A DNA stretch of 64,000 nt from Antilocapra americana (lineage: Eukaryota; Chordata; Mammalia; Artiodactyla; Antilocapridae). Under the pieces are notes generated by a model. It was given only the letters and a program-made list of their open reading frames with translations, searched no databases and had not been told where the DNA came from. The stretch's first letter is position 1; the number at the start of each line of letters is the position of its first letter. The stretch covers positions 36,212,086-36,276,085 of the forward strand of contig ML661885.1 in NCBI GenBank assembly GCA_007570785.1, given 5' to 3'. The translations under genes were made by a program, and so were the position numbers. This document shows, piece by piece, positions 1 to 10,101 of this stretch.

Positions 1-931
1 CGAAAAGTTGACCGAGTTGAGCTCTGCGGGTGTGTGCTTTTCGGGCAGGTGCCTCTCGCCCCGCTGGGGACTCCCCGCACCGCCCAGGCCCCCGGGGCCT
101 CGGGGGCTTCAGGTCGGGCTCCTCCGAGGCGCCCAGGCTGCCTCGAACTCCCCGCTTCCGCGCTGGGAAGCGGCCGGCGGCCCCTCCCCGCGAGGACCCG
201 GCGCGCCCGCGGGCCCGAGCTCACCCGCGCGCCCACCGCCTAGAGCGTCCCGGTGCCGCGAGCGGGACGGGCCCCGAGCCCCCGGGCAGGGGCGCCCGCG
301 CCAGCCCCGCGCCCGCGGGGCGGAGGCGCGCGGCTGCCAGCGGCCGAGGCGCGAACTTTTACACCTACTTTTTGTTTCGCTTCGGCTGTGGCGTGGCTCT
401 GGCACCGCCCCGGACCGGGACCCAGACACTGATTTTCCACTGCCTGGGGACGTGGCCTCCCTCGCCCCGAGGTCTCCACCAGTTGTTTCGGAGAACTAAG
501 TTCTCACTCTGGTTGCTAAAAAAAAAAAAAGTGGTCCCCAAGAGCAGCAGCCCGTCCAACGCAACAACAATGACCACAACCACACCGAAAACAACCTCCT
601 GAGTGAGTTGGAGCTACCCAGCCAGGCTCCAAGCGAAAAAGCTAAGTGCGCGCGCGGGGTCAGAATTAAAAAGGACCCCGAGAGCGAAGGCTGGGCCGGG
701 CCAGGAGCGGGCTGGTCCTCGCAGCCTCCTTCGCTCCCGGCGGTGGGGCTGTCCGTCCGTCTGTCTGTCTGTGCACGACTAGCTGTCCCTCCAGCTGCTC
801 GAAGTTTGACAAATCCCGGGCAGCGAAAGCGGATTTCCCCGAGTCTCCCTCCCCTCCTTTTCCCGCCCCGCGCGCGCGCCCCCCGCCCCAGAAATAATCC
901 CACCAACTCTCGGCCCCGCGTGCAAACTTAC
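1..931 (-). other. ZFPM2: ZFPM2 intron 1, 5' part, within the CpG island
   Basis: Sequence downstream of the exon 1 donor. It is CpG-rich to about 500, with a poly-A run at 519-532 and a short CTGT-type tract near 757-772. Several open frames exist here on both strands, but they are proline/arginine/alanine-rich low-complexity translations expected of a CpG island. I see no second exon. Confidence 0.75.
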
Positions 932-971
932 GTTTGATCTGCCGGGGTTTGCTCTGCTTTCGCCGGGACAT
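932..971 (-). CDS. ZFPM2: ZFPM2 (FOG2) first coding exon, partial
   Basis: Reading the minus strand from the ATG at 971-969 gives MSRRKQSKPRQIK plus the first base of the next codon. A canonical donor (GTAAGT, 931-926) follows directly. MSRRKQ-type N-termini mark nuclear zinc-finger repressors (SALL, BCL11, FOG); the K at residue 8 followed by PRQIK fits ZFPM2 rather than ZFPM1, which has N there. In FOG and SALL proteins this N-terminal motif recruits the NuRD complex. ZFPM2 binds the N-terminal finger of GATA4/5/6 and modulates heart, gonad and diaphragm development. The start has G at -3 and T at +4. All zinc fingers lie in later exons beyond the left edge. The frame is open for 126 codons upstream, so the start is chosen by family conservation, not by an upstream stop. 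Identification rests on 13 residues but is specific. Confidence 0.93.
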
Positions 972-1039
972 CTCGGCGGCGGCCGCTGCCCCCGGGGCTC
1001 CCGCGGTGCCCGCGGCCGGGGCTGCCGCTCCCTCGGCTC

Positions 1040-1072
<33 letters not shown>

Positions 1073-1500
1073 GGGCTCGGGCCGCCGCCGGCCGGACTCC
1101 AGGTGCTCCGGGCACGCGGGATTCCGGGCGCTGGGCTCCTCCGGGAGCCGCGGATCCACGTTTGGAGATGAGCAGGCAAATGACGAGGGAGAGAGAGAGG
1201 GAGGAGAGGAGCGGGGGGCAAAGAGAGTGTGACAGGAGGGAGGGGAGGGGGAGAGTGGGAGAGCCGCGGGGTGGGGGGTGCGGGGAGAGGGGAATTTTCA
1301 AACGGAGGAGCCGGGAGAGAGCAAAGGGGGCAGGGGGGCGGGAAGGCACTGCGAGCGGAGGCGAGAGGGGAAGCCAGGGGGCGGAAGGCGCGCGAGGAGG
1401 CGCGCGGGGAGGCGCGCTCGCTCCCCGGCTCTCGGCGGCTCGCGGGGCACGGACGCCGCCGTTCCGGGCCGCGCAGCTCTCGCTCTGCCGCGGGAGGTGG
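972..1500 (-). promoter_or_regulatory. ZFPM2: ZFPM2 5' leader and core promoter region (TSS not fixed)
   Basis: GC-rich sequence upstream of the ATG. In transcript sense it contains a (GGC)n tract (1041-1069) and a long pyrimidine-rich stretch (complement of the GA-rich run at about 1183-1350). No TATA box is visible, as expected for a CpG-island promoter. A CCAAT box at 1573-1577 would suggest initiation roughly 60-100 bases downstream, around 1480-1510; this is inference only. No splice acceptor was identified, so I treat 972 upward as one leader exon. Confidence 0.5.
1041..1069. repeat. (GCC)n trinucleotide tract in the ZFPM2 leader
   Basis: About nine uninterrupted CCG/GCC units on the plus strand, read as GGC repeats in the ZFPM2 transcript about 70-100 bases before the start codon. 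Interrupted GCC-rich sequence continues on both sides. Confidence 0.9.
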
Positions 1501-1572
1501 CGAGGCGCGGGAGGGAAGGAGGGGCGCGCCGGGGCCGTGGGGAGGGGGGGCTATTCCATCAGCGGACGGAGG

Positions 1573-1577
1573 ATTGG
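1573..1577 (-). promoter_or_regulatory. CCAAT box
   Basis: The plus strand reads GGATTGGCT around 1571-1579, so the minus strand has AGCCAATCC, a consensus NF-Y-type CCAAT box in the same orientation as ZFPM2, about 600 bases upstream of the ATG. Function is inferred from motif and position. Confidence 0.5.
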
Positions 1578-1624
1578 CTGCATCCAAAGCCAGTCCGGAT
1601 GCAAACTAGGGCCCTGGCCTGGTC

Positions 1625-1665
1625 GGGGGGGGGCAAGGGGGGGGGGGGGGGGGGCTGGGGGGGGG
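1625..1665. repeat. Long G-tracts (quadruplex-prone)
   Basis: Three guanine runs on the plus strand: 9 (1625-1633), 18 (1637-1654) and 9 (1657-1665), separated by CAA and CT. The template is strongly predisposed to G-quadruplexes. It lies upstream of the inferred ZFPM2 core promoter. Run lengths in an assembly may be inexact. Confidence 0.85.
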
Positions 1666-2119
1666 CGGATGGAAGGCGGCGTGGGGAGGGCTTGGAGAGG
1701 GGCCACCTTCTGCAGTTGTCACCGCGGCAGCTCGGGGCTTTTGCCCAGACCACCCCGCCTCCTCTTCCTGGCAACTTCTTTCAACAGCCCCCTCTCTGAT
1801 GGAGCCCCCCACCCCCATCCCCGCCTCAACTCTCCTCTCTCACGCCTCGTCTGTCCAGTGGGGCACAAAGAAATCTCAGTCTCTCCATAAACTTTGTGCT
1901 TCCAGTTAATGCCGCCCCTCCCCTAACCCCCACCCCGCCCTTCCAGCTCTTTTGGCAGGAAGGTTTAGGCCACTGGCAGAATCCTCTTCGAGAGCCAGCT
2001 GATCACAAATGCCAACTGTGTCTTGGGGCCAGTTAAGTCCCTCTCATCTGCCCAGGCTCTCTGGAGACCGGTTCAAGGCTCTCAAGGTTCCCCGGAGACC
2101 GCTGCGGACACGGACCACA

Positions 2120-2136
2120 CCCCCCCCCCCCCCCCC
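2120..2136. repeat. Poly-C tract
   Basis: Seventeen consecutive cytosines followed by GCCCCC; this marks the distal edge of the GC-rich promoter region. Confidence 0.85.
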
Positions 2137-2149
2137 GCCCCCACTTGGC

Positions 2150-4465
2150 CCTCAAGGATGAGATGCTGAACAGCGTCCTCAAAGTGCTCTTTCTCACCTC
2201 GAGTTTTCATTTTAAGGTTGTAAAAATTCAGAATTTGGAGACAGGCAGAAATTTTTCTCACATCAGAAAGGAGGACCATTAACTAGGTGATTAACCCTTG
2301 GGTGAAATGAACCGTCTCTAATCAGAATACTAACTTTTCGGGGAAGTCTGTGGAAGTTCTGAAGTCCCACCCTAGCCCCATAATATTTCATTCTTTTAGT
2401 TCTTCTGCCACAGGGAAGCAGCCAGCGACTAATAAAAGATTTGATCTTGCCCTAATTTCCCAAGCAGGTAAGACCCAATAACTATTTCATGGTTCTTTAG
2501 CTTTTAAAGTTTTGTTTCATTACTATTCAATTATTGTGTGTGTAGTATGTCAGAAACTGCCAGCCAAAAGGACACATTTTGAAGTGATTTGCATAGTTAT
2601 TATTTTGGCCAAGTTAAGCTGCATGAGGCTAGCTTTAGTTTCTCATAGTTTCATGTACATTGAGTTTTAAATATATTCTCCCAGGTTGACTTGAAGGAGC
2701 CTCTATCTAAGAGACAGTGGAACTGGATGCTTTATGTAACCAGTATTTACTAATAAACTCCACTGCAGTTAACATGTATCCGCCAGATACTGCCGACTTT
2801 TCCCCGCCAGGTTGTGAGATCATCCATTCTGATCTGAAATCGTGCCCCTCTTTGTTCGGTTGACTAACATCCCGGTGAGCCCCGCCAAACTCCACACGCT
2901 AAAAGGGTCTGGAGGTCAGCACAGAGCCTGAGAGCCTGGGCTGATTGAGCGTAATGCAGGCTGCTCAGTGTGCAGGAGGCACTGTAATCAGTGTCATTTA
3001 TAACCCCATCAGGACATCTTCTGGAAGGTGTAAAGAGTTGCCCTGTGAAAGGTATGGCTGAGAGAACCTTAATACAGAGCTGAAGACCAAGTGTGAATTT
3101 TATTACATTACCATTAGTACTATTACCATAGAGGTTGTAAGAATACATGGTTCTTGGCAGTGGAAATGCACTAAGTGACAAAGTCCTCCCTTGAAGAACC
3201 AACAAATTAAAGCCGTAAGTACCATGAAAAGCAGAGTTATTTGTGTTTGTGTTGTGGAATGAATAAGCAGACAGAACTACAGATTTTTGCCTCCTTAATT
3301 TCCAATTCATTGCAATTAAATTGATATATGTAGAACTGAATCATTATATATTATGGCTTCTAAAGATCTTTTTACAAACCTGGCTGACTTTTTTTTATAT
3401 CGCCCAAAAGGAATGCCCATTGGAATAAGATACCATAACAGTGTTTCCTTTGGCATTTGAAATGGGTAAATATGCAAAGCAAAAGAGAAACAAATAAATC
3501 TCAACCAAATCACAACTTTAAAAGCTGAAAGGAGCAAAAGTCAGAGAATTCAAGATAAGATTGATAAGATAATCTGATTACAGTATTAGAAATAAAGATA
3601 GCTCATCTAAATTTATAAATAGATACATTAGTATAGTCAACATGAATGAATTAAACTAAGGAATACTATTGCATTTTGTGTTTTCTCATCATTTTAATGA
3701 GAATGTTAATGATATTTAAAGTTTAATTTTTCTTTTTCTCATTTAATTCACTAAGGTTATAAAATAAAATGACAGCAAAACCTATAAGCAATTATCTCTG
3801 TCCAAATGGATATAGCAGCTCCAAACCACAGCTACATGACTATCAAACAATGATTATGAAAACCACAATTGAGAAAAGCATCAGAGAATGATATTGCAAA
3901 ACCACAGCAACAAATGTGTCTGCGATATTGAAAACCACAATTCACAACTAATACCCTGTGTATTGCAAATTACTATTTAACTATAAATGTGAAAATGTAT
4001 AAGTAACAGCACAAAATAATTTCTCATTTACTTAAAAGTGAATTATTCATTTTCTAGACTCGCTGATTTCATCTCTGCATAACGGTTCGTTTTGAGAAGT
4101 TTCTTTTTTCAAAGACAAATCATTTTAAATCACATAGGTAAGTTACTTTAAAAGCAGAAAATATGCAACTTTTAATAACATTTCCTCAAATGTTTGAAAC
4201 CCATCCGAAATAAGAAACATCTACTTCAGTCTAGCTTTCTTCATAAAATTTTTCAGGAGCAAAAAGGGTTGGAGTGGTTTATAGAAAAAAAAAAAAGCTT
4301 CAAGTATTCTATTATACCTTCAATGAGAACATAATTATATTTTCTTAAATCATCATTTTAGCTAGAAAATATACATCTGACAGTAATGTGAGTTGCCAAT
4401 ACCAAAACTACTTTAATATGCAAACCAAATGTTTATTTACAAGTGTTATTTATAAGTTTATAGAA
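2150..4465. other. Unique upstream flank of ZFPM2
   Basis: AT-rich, no convincing open frame and no recognised transposon. It contains a GATA-motif cluster (see 3553-3601). Short open frames here, such as 2864-3310 on the minus strand, lack any recognisable domain. Confidence 0.6.
3553..3601. promoter_or_regulatory. Cluster of GATA-factor motifs
   Basis: WGATAR matches on the plus strand: AGATAAG at 3553-3559, TGATAAG at 3562-3568, AGATAA at 3567-3572 and AGATAG at 3596-3601. Three are packed into 20 bases, about 2.6 kb upstream of the start codon of a GATA-cofactor gene. Binding is not shown by sequence; such motifs occur by chance in AT-rich DNA, but this density is notable. Confidence 0.4.
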
Positions 4466-4468
4466 TTT

Positions 4469-4640
4469 CCAGATTTAACAAATTAAAACACAGGATGCCC
4501 AGTTAAATTTTAATTTCAAATAAGCAACAATAGATTTTTTTAAGGTAAGTATGTTCATGCAATTATTTTTTATCCTGAAAAATAATCATTGCTTATCTAA
4601 AAGTCAAATTTAACTGGGCATCCTGTGTTTTATCTGGCAA
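4469..4640. mobile_element. Palindromic MITE-like DNA transposon fragment
   Basis: The segments 4485-4510 and 4606-4631 are perfect 26-base inverted repeats, and weaker complementarity extends inward and outward, so the unit folds into one long hairpin. It contains no coding capacity. This is the layout of an old non-autonomous hairpin DNA transposon known in mammals; I do not assign the family name. Confidence 0.65.
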
Positions 4641-5778
4641 ACTTACAAGTTTTCACAAATTTATGGTTTCTTATAATATTGTTTATAGAAAGGTAAGGAA
4701 ACCTTACAGTATTTCCTGTAGATATAGATATACTTTATTCTTGAACATCATATTATTTAGGGAAAGCAATATAGAAGAAGTAAATTTCTATACAAAAATT
4801 CTTTATTTGGCACAGTACCGAGAGGTGCTGTCCATGTAAATGGATTGCATTCATGTCTGTCTCACTCTTGCATTTGTTTTTAAAATGTGTTTTTTTCCTC
4901 TGAGGGATCAACAAATTGATAAAGCAACCTCCCAGGCCACATCTTATTTGGCAGCAAGCTGCCTCCTTTATTATGGGAATAAACAATATTCAAAAGCTTC
5001 AGAAAGACTTAATTTTTTGCCCTTGTATCCTCACCAGAAATTGAATACAGTTTATCTGCCTTGATTTAAGATTGTGACACTGAATTGTACAAGAATGCAG
5101 TATGAAAACAGTGTTTAGTATTTGTGTATATTTATAATTTTAGCAGTTTAAAAATAAAAATCAACAAATTCATCTAAATGGCATTCCTATGTTATAAACT
5201 ATGAAAAAGACTGTCTGTTTACTTGCAAAGGAGCCAAGAGCTTTGAAAACATTCAGTCAATTTAGATCCGAGGTTTAACTTGGTCTTCATGTAGACAGTC
5301 AATTCGCTTGATTAGAAGTATATATGTACAAAAATTTACTAAAGAGCAGGTCTATTTAATTAATGAATTCATTGAATTTTCCAAAAAAATCTGTGTAAAA
5401 GGCCTCTGAACCCATATAGGTTAAGAATGGCTATTCTCTTCATGTGTAAAATTTTATGATGCACTGAAAACAAAAATATGAATGATTTAAGTTTTTATTC
5501 TTTGCAACCATCCTTTATGTCCAAATTACTATTCTAATAGAGGAAAAATCATAGGATGAACTCTATTACAAAAATATGTATTTGTTGCTAAGTCTGCATA
5601 ACACAACTCCAATTACAAAATAAATATGGAAAGAGTAATGCCTTGATGTTAGTAAACATCTGTTGACTTTGCCTCCCTAGTATCCATTTTTTCTTCTGGT
5701 AATAGTGCTGTGACATCTTTTGAAGAACCAGTCCTCCACGCCTTCTCTTTGGTCATGTAATGCAAGTGTGGCCGCATG
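4641..5778. other. Unique intergenic sequence
   Basis: AT-rich sequence with no recognised gene or repeat. Short open frames near 4753-5064 are found on both strands over the same bases and have no domain signal. Confidence 0.5.
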
Positions 5779-5938
5779 AACTGTAGCCGACCAGGCTCCA
5801 TGTCTCAGAGATAAAGAATCTGCCTGCCAAGCAGGAGATGTGGGTTCAATCCCTGTTTCAGGAAGGTTCCCTGAAGAAGGAAATGGCAACCCATTCCACT
5901 AGTATTGCCTGGGAAATCCCCATGGACCCTGGAAGACT
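5779..5938 (+). mobile_element. Bov-tA-type SINE, truncated, with inverted head
   Basis: From about 5801 the plus strand follows the Bov-tA tRNA-like body: pol III box A region, box B (gttcaatccc) and the BovB-related tail, ending near 5938 without the usual 3' end. The 22 bases before it (5779-5800) match the same SINE's tail in the opposite orientation, so the head is inverted relative to the body. Confidence 0.75.
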
Positions 5939-6194
5939 GCAAATTTAATATTGCTTTTGGCCATCCTCAATGGAAGAATATATTTTAGAGAACTGATTCT
6001 GTCTTATCTTCTCTCAGAATCTGATTTTTTGGGAAATCCAAACCAAGATACCCATCAACATTCCAATATTACTGTTTATTTTTGGTTCTATCAGTATTAC
6101 CTATGCATCTACATAGACATTAGAGTCTTGGTCATTTCCATTATATTGTATCTTTATCTATTTAACTAGGCTAATCTCTCTACATCTTTGTAGT

Positions 6195-6445
6195 CTTAGT
6201 ATAGATACCATTTTTCACAGGAAGGCATCCCTGACCTCCCAAGTCTGAGTGAGATACTTCTTCTCAGTTAGTTCCATAACCTTTTTTGACTATCACTTGT
6301 TGCATTGTATTATATGGGCAGTTTAATTACATCTAAATTAAATCCTCACCAGCCCTCTCCCTATCCTCCCTAGCTAGATAGTTTGTGAGGGCAAGAAATA
6401 CATCTGTCTTCAGAACTGCACACCCATCCTGGACACACAGAAGTT
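6195..6445 (+). mobile_element. L2 LINE 3' end
   Basis: The stretch including 'aggcatccctgacctccc' and 'tttgtgagggcaagaa' follows the conserved L2 3'-end pattern in the plus direction. It is old and diverged. Confidence 0.65.
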
Positions 6446-7050
6446 CTTAACATAATTACTGCAAGAAAAGGTAAGGTTAGAATTATCTTGTTTTATCTGG
6501 GCACTCTTAGTCCCCAGTCTGCGTGCACGTAGGCACAGGTGCAAAAAATGGCATCCATTTTTGTGCAACATGACTCCATGCTCCTGATTACAGATGCTTG
6601 GACCAAAGGGAGCACCTGCCTCAAATATGACCAATCAAATTTATCCCTCAGGGATCTAGAGTTAGTATCAAGAGTTTCATCTTTACAAGGGCTAGTCTCT
6701 TAAATGAATGAAAACTAAAATGAAATGAATGATGAATTTCATAACGAATGAAATTATGGCATGGTTACCACCATGTGAACAGAATAACAGCAGTAGTTTG
6801 CCAGTAGAGAGAAAAATAAATAAAAATGGTAAGAGAACTGGGAATATGAAATGGTATCCCAAGTCGTGTTCCAGTCCCTTCATAGGCTTCTGCCCTTGAC
6901 ATCACGGGATACTTATGTGTCCTTAAAATAAATTCCTCCCCATCTTTCTTTTTAAAGTTATTTTTGGCCTAAATTTGCATTAGTTGATTCCTGTTACATT
7001 CAAGCCAAAAGACAAAATTAGTAATCCATGACTTTAGTTCACTTACCTAT
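6446..7050. other. Unique intergenic sequence
   Basis: No gene or repeat recognised. Confidence 0.5.
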
Positions 7051-7652
7051 TCAATAGCCCTCTTTATCCACAGTTTTACTCTGTGGTTTGTTACCAGTGG
7101 CTAGCCATGATCCCAAAATATTAAATGGAAAATTTCAGAAAAAAAAGGAAATTCATAAGTTTTAAATCTGGTGCCATTCTGAGTAGCATGGTGAAATCTT
7201 ATACCACCCCACTTCATTCCTCCCCACCCCACCCCTGCCACATTAATCATCCTTTTGTTCAGAGAATCCCACCAGTTACTCACTTAGTAATTATCTTAGT
7301 TATCAAATTGAATGCTTGTGTTCAAGTCACCCTTATTTCTGTTAATACTGGCTCCAAAGGGCAAGAATAGTGATACTCAGATTCACATGTGCCAAAGAGA
7401 AGCTTTAAGGTGCTTTCTTTAGGTGAAATGGTGAAAGTTCTCAGTTTAATGAAGAAAAAACTTGTATGCTAAGATTGCTAAGATCTCCAATAAGAAGGAA
7501 TCCTCTATCCCTAAATTGTTCTGACAAGAGTGCAGGGTCAGTGCTTAGTTATGACAGAAAAGGCACTGTATTTGTACACCTAGATATTTTGAGAGAGACA
7601 GAGACCACATTCACATGGCTTTTATTACTGTATAATTCTGTTTAATTTTTAT

Positions 7653-7667
7653 TGTTGTTAATCTCTT
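7653..7667. repeat. Target-site duplication, left copy (L1)
   Basis: The 15 bases TGTTGTTAATCTCTT occur here and again at 10035-10049, exactly flanking the L1 insertion. Confidence 0.92.
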
Positions 7668-7972
7668 TTTTTTTTGTATTTTTTTTTTATTATTGTTTTT
7701 GCCATACATTGTCATGATATCACCATGGGTTTACATATGCTTCCCCTCTGGGTCCCCCCTCCCTCCTTCCTCCCCCCTGGGAAATCTCGCTGCACCAGTC
7801 CCGAGCATCAATCCTGGGCTGGCGATTGATTAGACACATGACAATTAACATGCTTCAGTGCCCTTCTCCCATATCATCCCACCCTTACCCTCATCCACAA
7901 AGTCCACAAGTCTATTCTATACATCTGCTTTCCTTTTGTTGTCTCCCATGTTGGGTTCTCATTACTGTCTTT

Positions 7973-8985
7973 CTAAATTCCATATATATGTGTTAATATA
8001 CTGTATTGTTGTTTTTGCTTCTGGCTTACTTCACTCTGGATAATGGGCTCCAGTTTCGTCCATCTGAGTAGAATTGCTTCAAATGAATTTTTTTTTAATG
8101 CTGAGTAATATTCCATTGTGTATATGTACCACAGCTTTCTTATCCATTCGTCAGTTGATGGGCATCTAGGTTGCTTCCATGTCCTGGCTATTGTAAACAA
8201 TGCAGCGATGAACATTGGGGTGCACGTGGCTCTTTCAATTCTGGTTTCCTCGGTGTATATGCCCAGCAGTGGGATTGCCGGGTCATATGGCAGGTCTATT
8301 TGCAGCTTTTTAAGGAACCTCCACACTGTTTTCCATAGTGGCTGTACTAGTTTGCATTCCCACCAACAGTGTAAGAGGGTTCCCTTTTCTCCACATCCTC
8401 TCCAGCATTTATTGCTTGTAGACTTTTGGATGGCAGCCATTCTGACTGGTGTAAAGTGGTACGGTACCTCATTGTAGTTTTGATTTGCATTTCTCTGATA
8501 ATGAGTGATGTTGAGCATCTTTTCATGTGTTTGTTAGCCATTTTTATATCTTCTTTGGAGAAATGTCTGTTAAGTTCTTTGGCCCACTTTTTAATTGGGT
8601 TGTTTATTTTTCTAGAATGGAGCTGCAGGAGTTGTTTGTAAATTTTTAAGATTAATTGTTTGTCTGTTGCTTCATTGGCTATTATTTTCTCCCATTCTGA
8701 AGGCTGTCTTTTGACCTTGCTTATAGTTTCCTTTGTTGTGCAAAAGCTTTTAATTTTAATTAGGTCCCATTTGTTTATTCGTGTTTTTATTTCCAATATT
8801 CTGGGAGGTGGGTCATGGAGTATCCCGCTTTGGATTATAGCAGAGAGTGTTTTGCCTATGTTATCCTCTAGGAGTTTTATAGTTTCTGGTCTTATGCTTA
8901 GATCTTTAATCCATTTTGAGTTTATCTTTGTGTATGGTGTTAGAAAGTGATCTAGTTTCATTCTTTTACAAGTGGCTGTCCAATA
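7973..8985 (-). pseudogene. L1 ORF2 C-terminal segment
   Basis: The minus strand encodes the ORF2p C-terminal region in two overlapping frames (8961-8347 and 8518-7973), which implies a frameshift around 8460. The Cys-rich C-terminal motif ([14 protein letters not shown]) is visible near 8370-8410. The frame ends at 7973 followed by the 3' UTR. Confidence 0.9.
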
Positions 8986-10034
8986 TTCGTAAATCGATCA
9001 ATGTAATACACCACATTAACAAATTAAAAAATAAAAATCACATGATTATCTCAATAGATGCAGAGAAAGCCTTTGACAAAATTCAACATCCATTTATGAT
9101 AAAAACCCTCCAAAAAGCAGGAATAGAAGGAACATACCTCAACATAATAAAAGCTATATATGACAAACCCACAGCAAACATTATCCTCAATGGTGAAAAA
9201 CTGGAAGCATTCCCCCTGAAATCAGGGACAAGACAAGGGTGCCCACTCTCACCACTACTATTCAACATAGTTTTGGAAGTTTTGGCCACAGCAATCAGAG
9301 CAGATAAAGAAATCAAAGGAATACAGATTGGAAAAGAAGAAGTAAAACTCTCTCTGTTTGCAGATGACATGATCCTCTATATTGAAAACCCTAAAGACTC
9401 TACGAGAAAATTACTAGAGCTAATCAGTGAATATAGCAAAGTTTCAGGATACAAAATCAACACACAGAAATCCCTGGCATTCCTATACACGAACAGTGAG
9501 AAATCAGAAAGAGAAATTAAGGAAACAGTCCCATTCACCATCAAAACAAAAAGAATAAAATACTTAGGAGTATTTCTACCTAAAGAATCAAAAGACTTGT
9601 ATATAGAAAACTATAGAACACTGATGAAAGAAATCAAGGAGGACACAAACAGATGGAGAAATGTACCGTGCTCATGGATTGGAAGAATCAATATAGTGAA
9701 AATGAGTATACTACCTAAAGCAATCTATAGATTCAATGCAATTCCTATCAAGCTACCAGAGATCTTCTTCAAAGAATTAGAACAAATAATTTCTCAATTT
9801 GTATGGAAATACAAAAAACCTCGTATAGCCAAAGCAATCTTGAGAAAGAAGAATGGAACTGGCAGAATCAACCTACCTGATTTTAGGCTATACTACAAAT
9901 CCACAGTCATTAAGACAGTATGGTACTGGCACAAAGACAGAAACATAGATCAATGGAACAGACTAGAAAGCCCAGAGATAAATCCACGCATCTATGGACA
10001 CCTTATCTTTGACAAAGGAGGCAAGAATATACAA
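8986..10034 (+). pseudogene. L1 ORF2 reverse-transcriptase segment (inverted part)
   Basis: A continuous open frame covering the RT fingers, palm and thumb region of L1 ORF2p. [12 protein letters not shown] carries the first catalytic aspartate (near 9056), and the F-A-D-D catalytic box is at 9357-9368. It lacks the endonuclease domain and C-terminus in this orientation, so it cannot make a working ORF2 protein. Its upstream ATG lies in antisense L1 sequence. Confidence 0.9.
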
Positions 10035-10049
10035 TGTTGTTAATCTCTT
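10035..10049. repeat. Target-site duplication, right copy (L1)
   Basis: Perfect match to 7653-7667. Its first bases overlap microhomology with the inner L1 sequence. Confidence 0.92.
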
Positions 10050-10101
10050 GCTGTGCCTAATTTATAAATAAAGTTTATTATATCTATGTATGTATAGGAA
10101 A

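Larger units (their letters stand above)
1..2150. promoter_or_regulatory. CpG island spanning the ZFPM2 5' end
   Basis: Dense CpG and very high GC from the left edge to about 1550, falling off through G-rich and C-rich tracts to about 2150, after which the sequence is AT-rich. This marks the promoter of the minus-strand gene. The island extends at least 900 bases into intron 1 and continues off the left edge. Confidence 0.85.
7668..10034 (-). mobile_element. Ruminant L1, 5'-truncated with 5' inversion (twin priming)
   Basis: The poly-A tail appears as T-rich sequence at 7668-7700. The 3' UTR and ORF2 C-terminus run on the minus strand to about 8987; from there to 10034 the ORF2 reverse-transcriptase region runs on the plus strand. 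The plus part ends (residues GGKNIQ) only a few codons before where the minus part begins, so one continuous L1 copy had its 5' portion inverted with a small loss at the junction. A 15-base target-site duplication bounds the unit. It looks fairly young: one long open RT frame and only one or two frame breaks in the other part. Confidence 0.92.

Noticed and set aside
8..602. Overlapping open frames at the left edge
   Set aside because: Three frames are open over the same bases with proline/arginine-rich translations; this is a CpG-island effect inside intron 1.
934..1890. A 318-codon plus-strand open frame through the CpG island
   Set aside because: It is antisense to ZFPM2 exon 1, consists of alanine/glycine/arginine low complexity, crosses the G-tracts and has no domain. 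Long open frames are expected in GC-rich DNA.
8916..10043. A 375-codon L1 RT frame as a functional gene
   Set aside because: It is an inverted fragment of ORF2 without endonuclease or C-terminus, its first codons are antisense L1, and it sits within a target-site duplication as a dead insertion.
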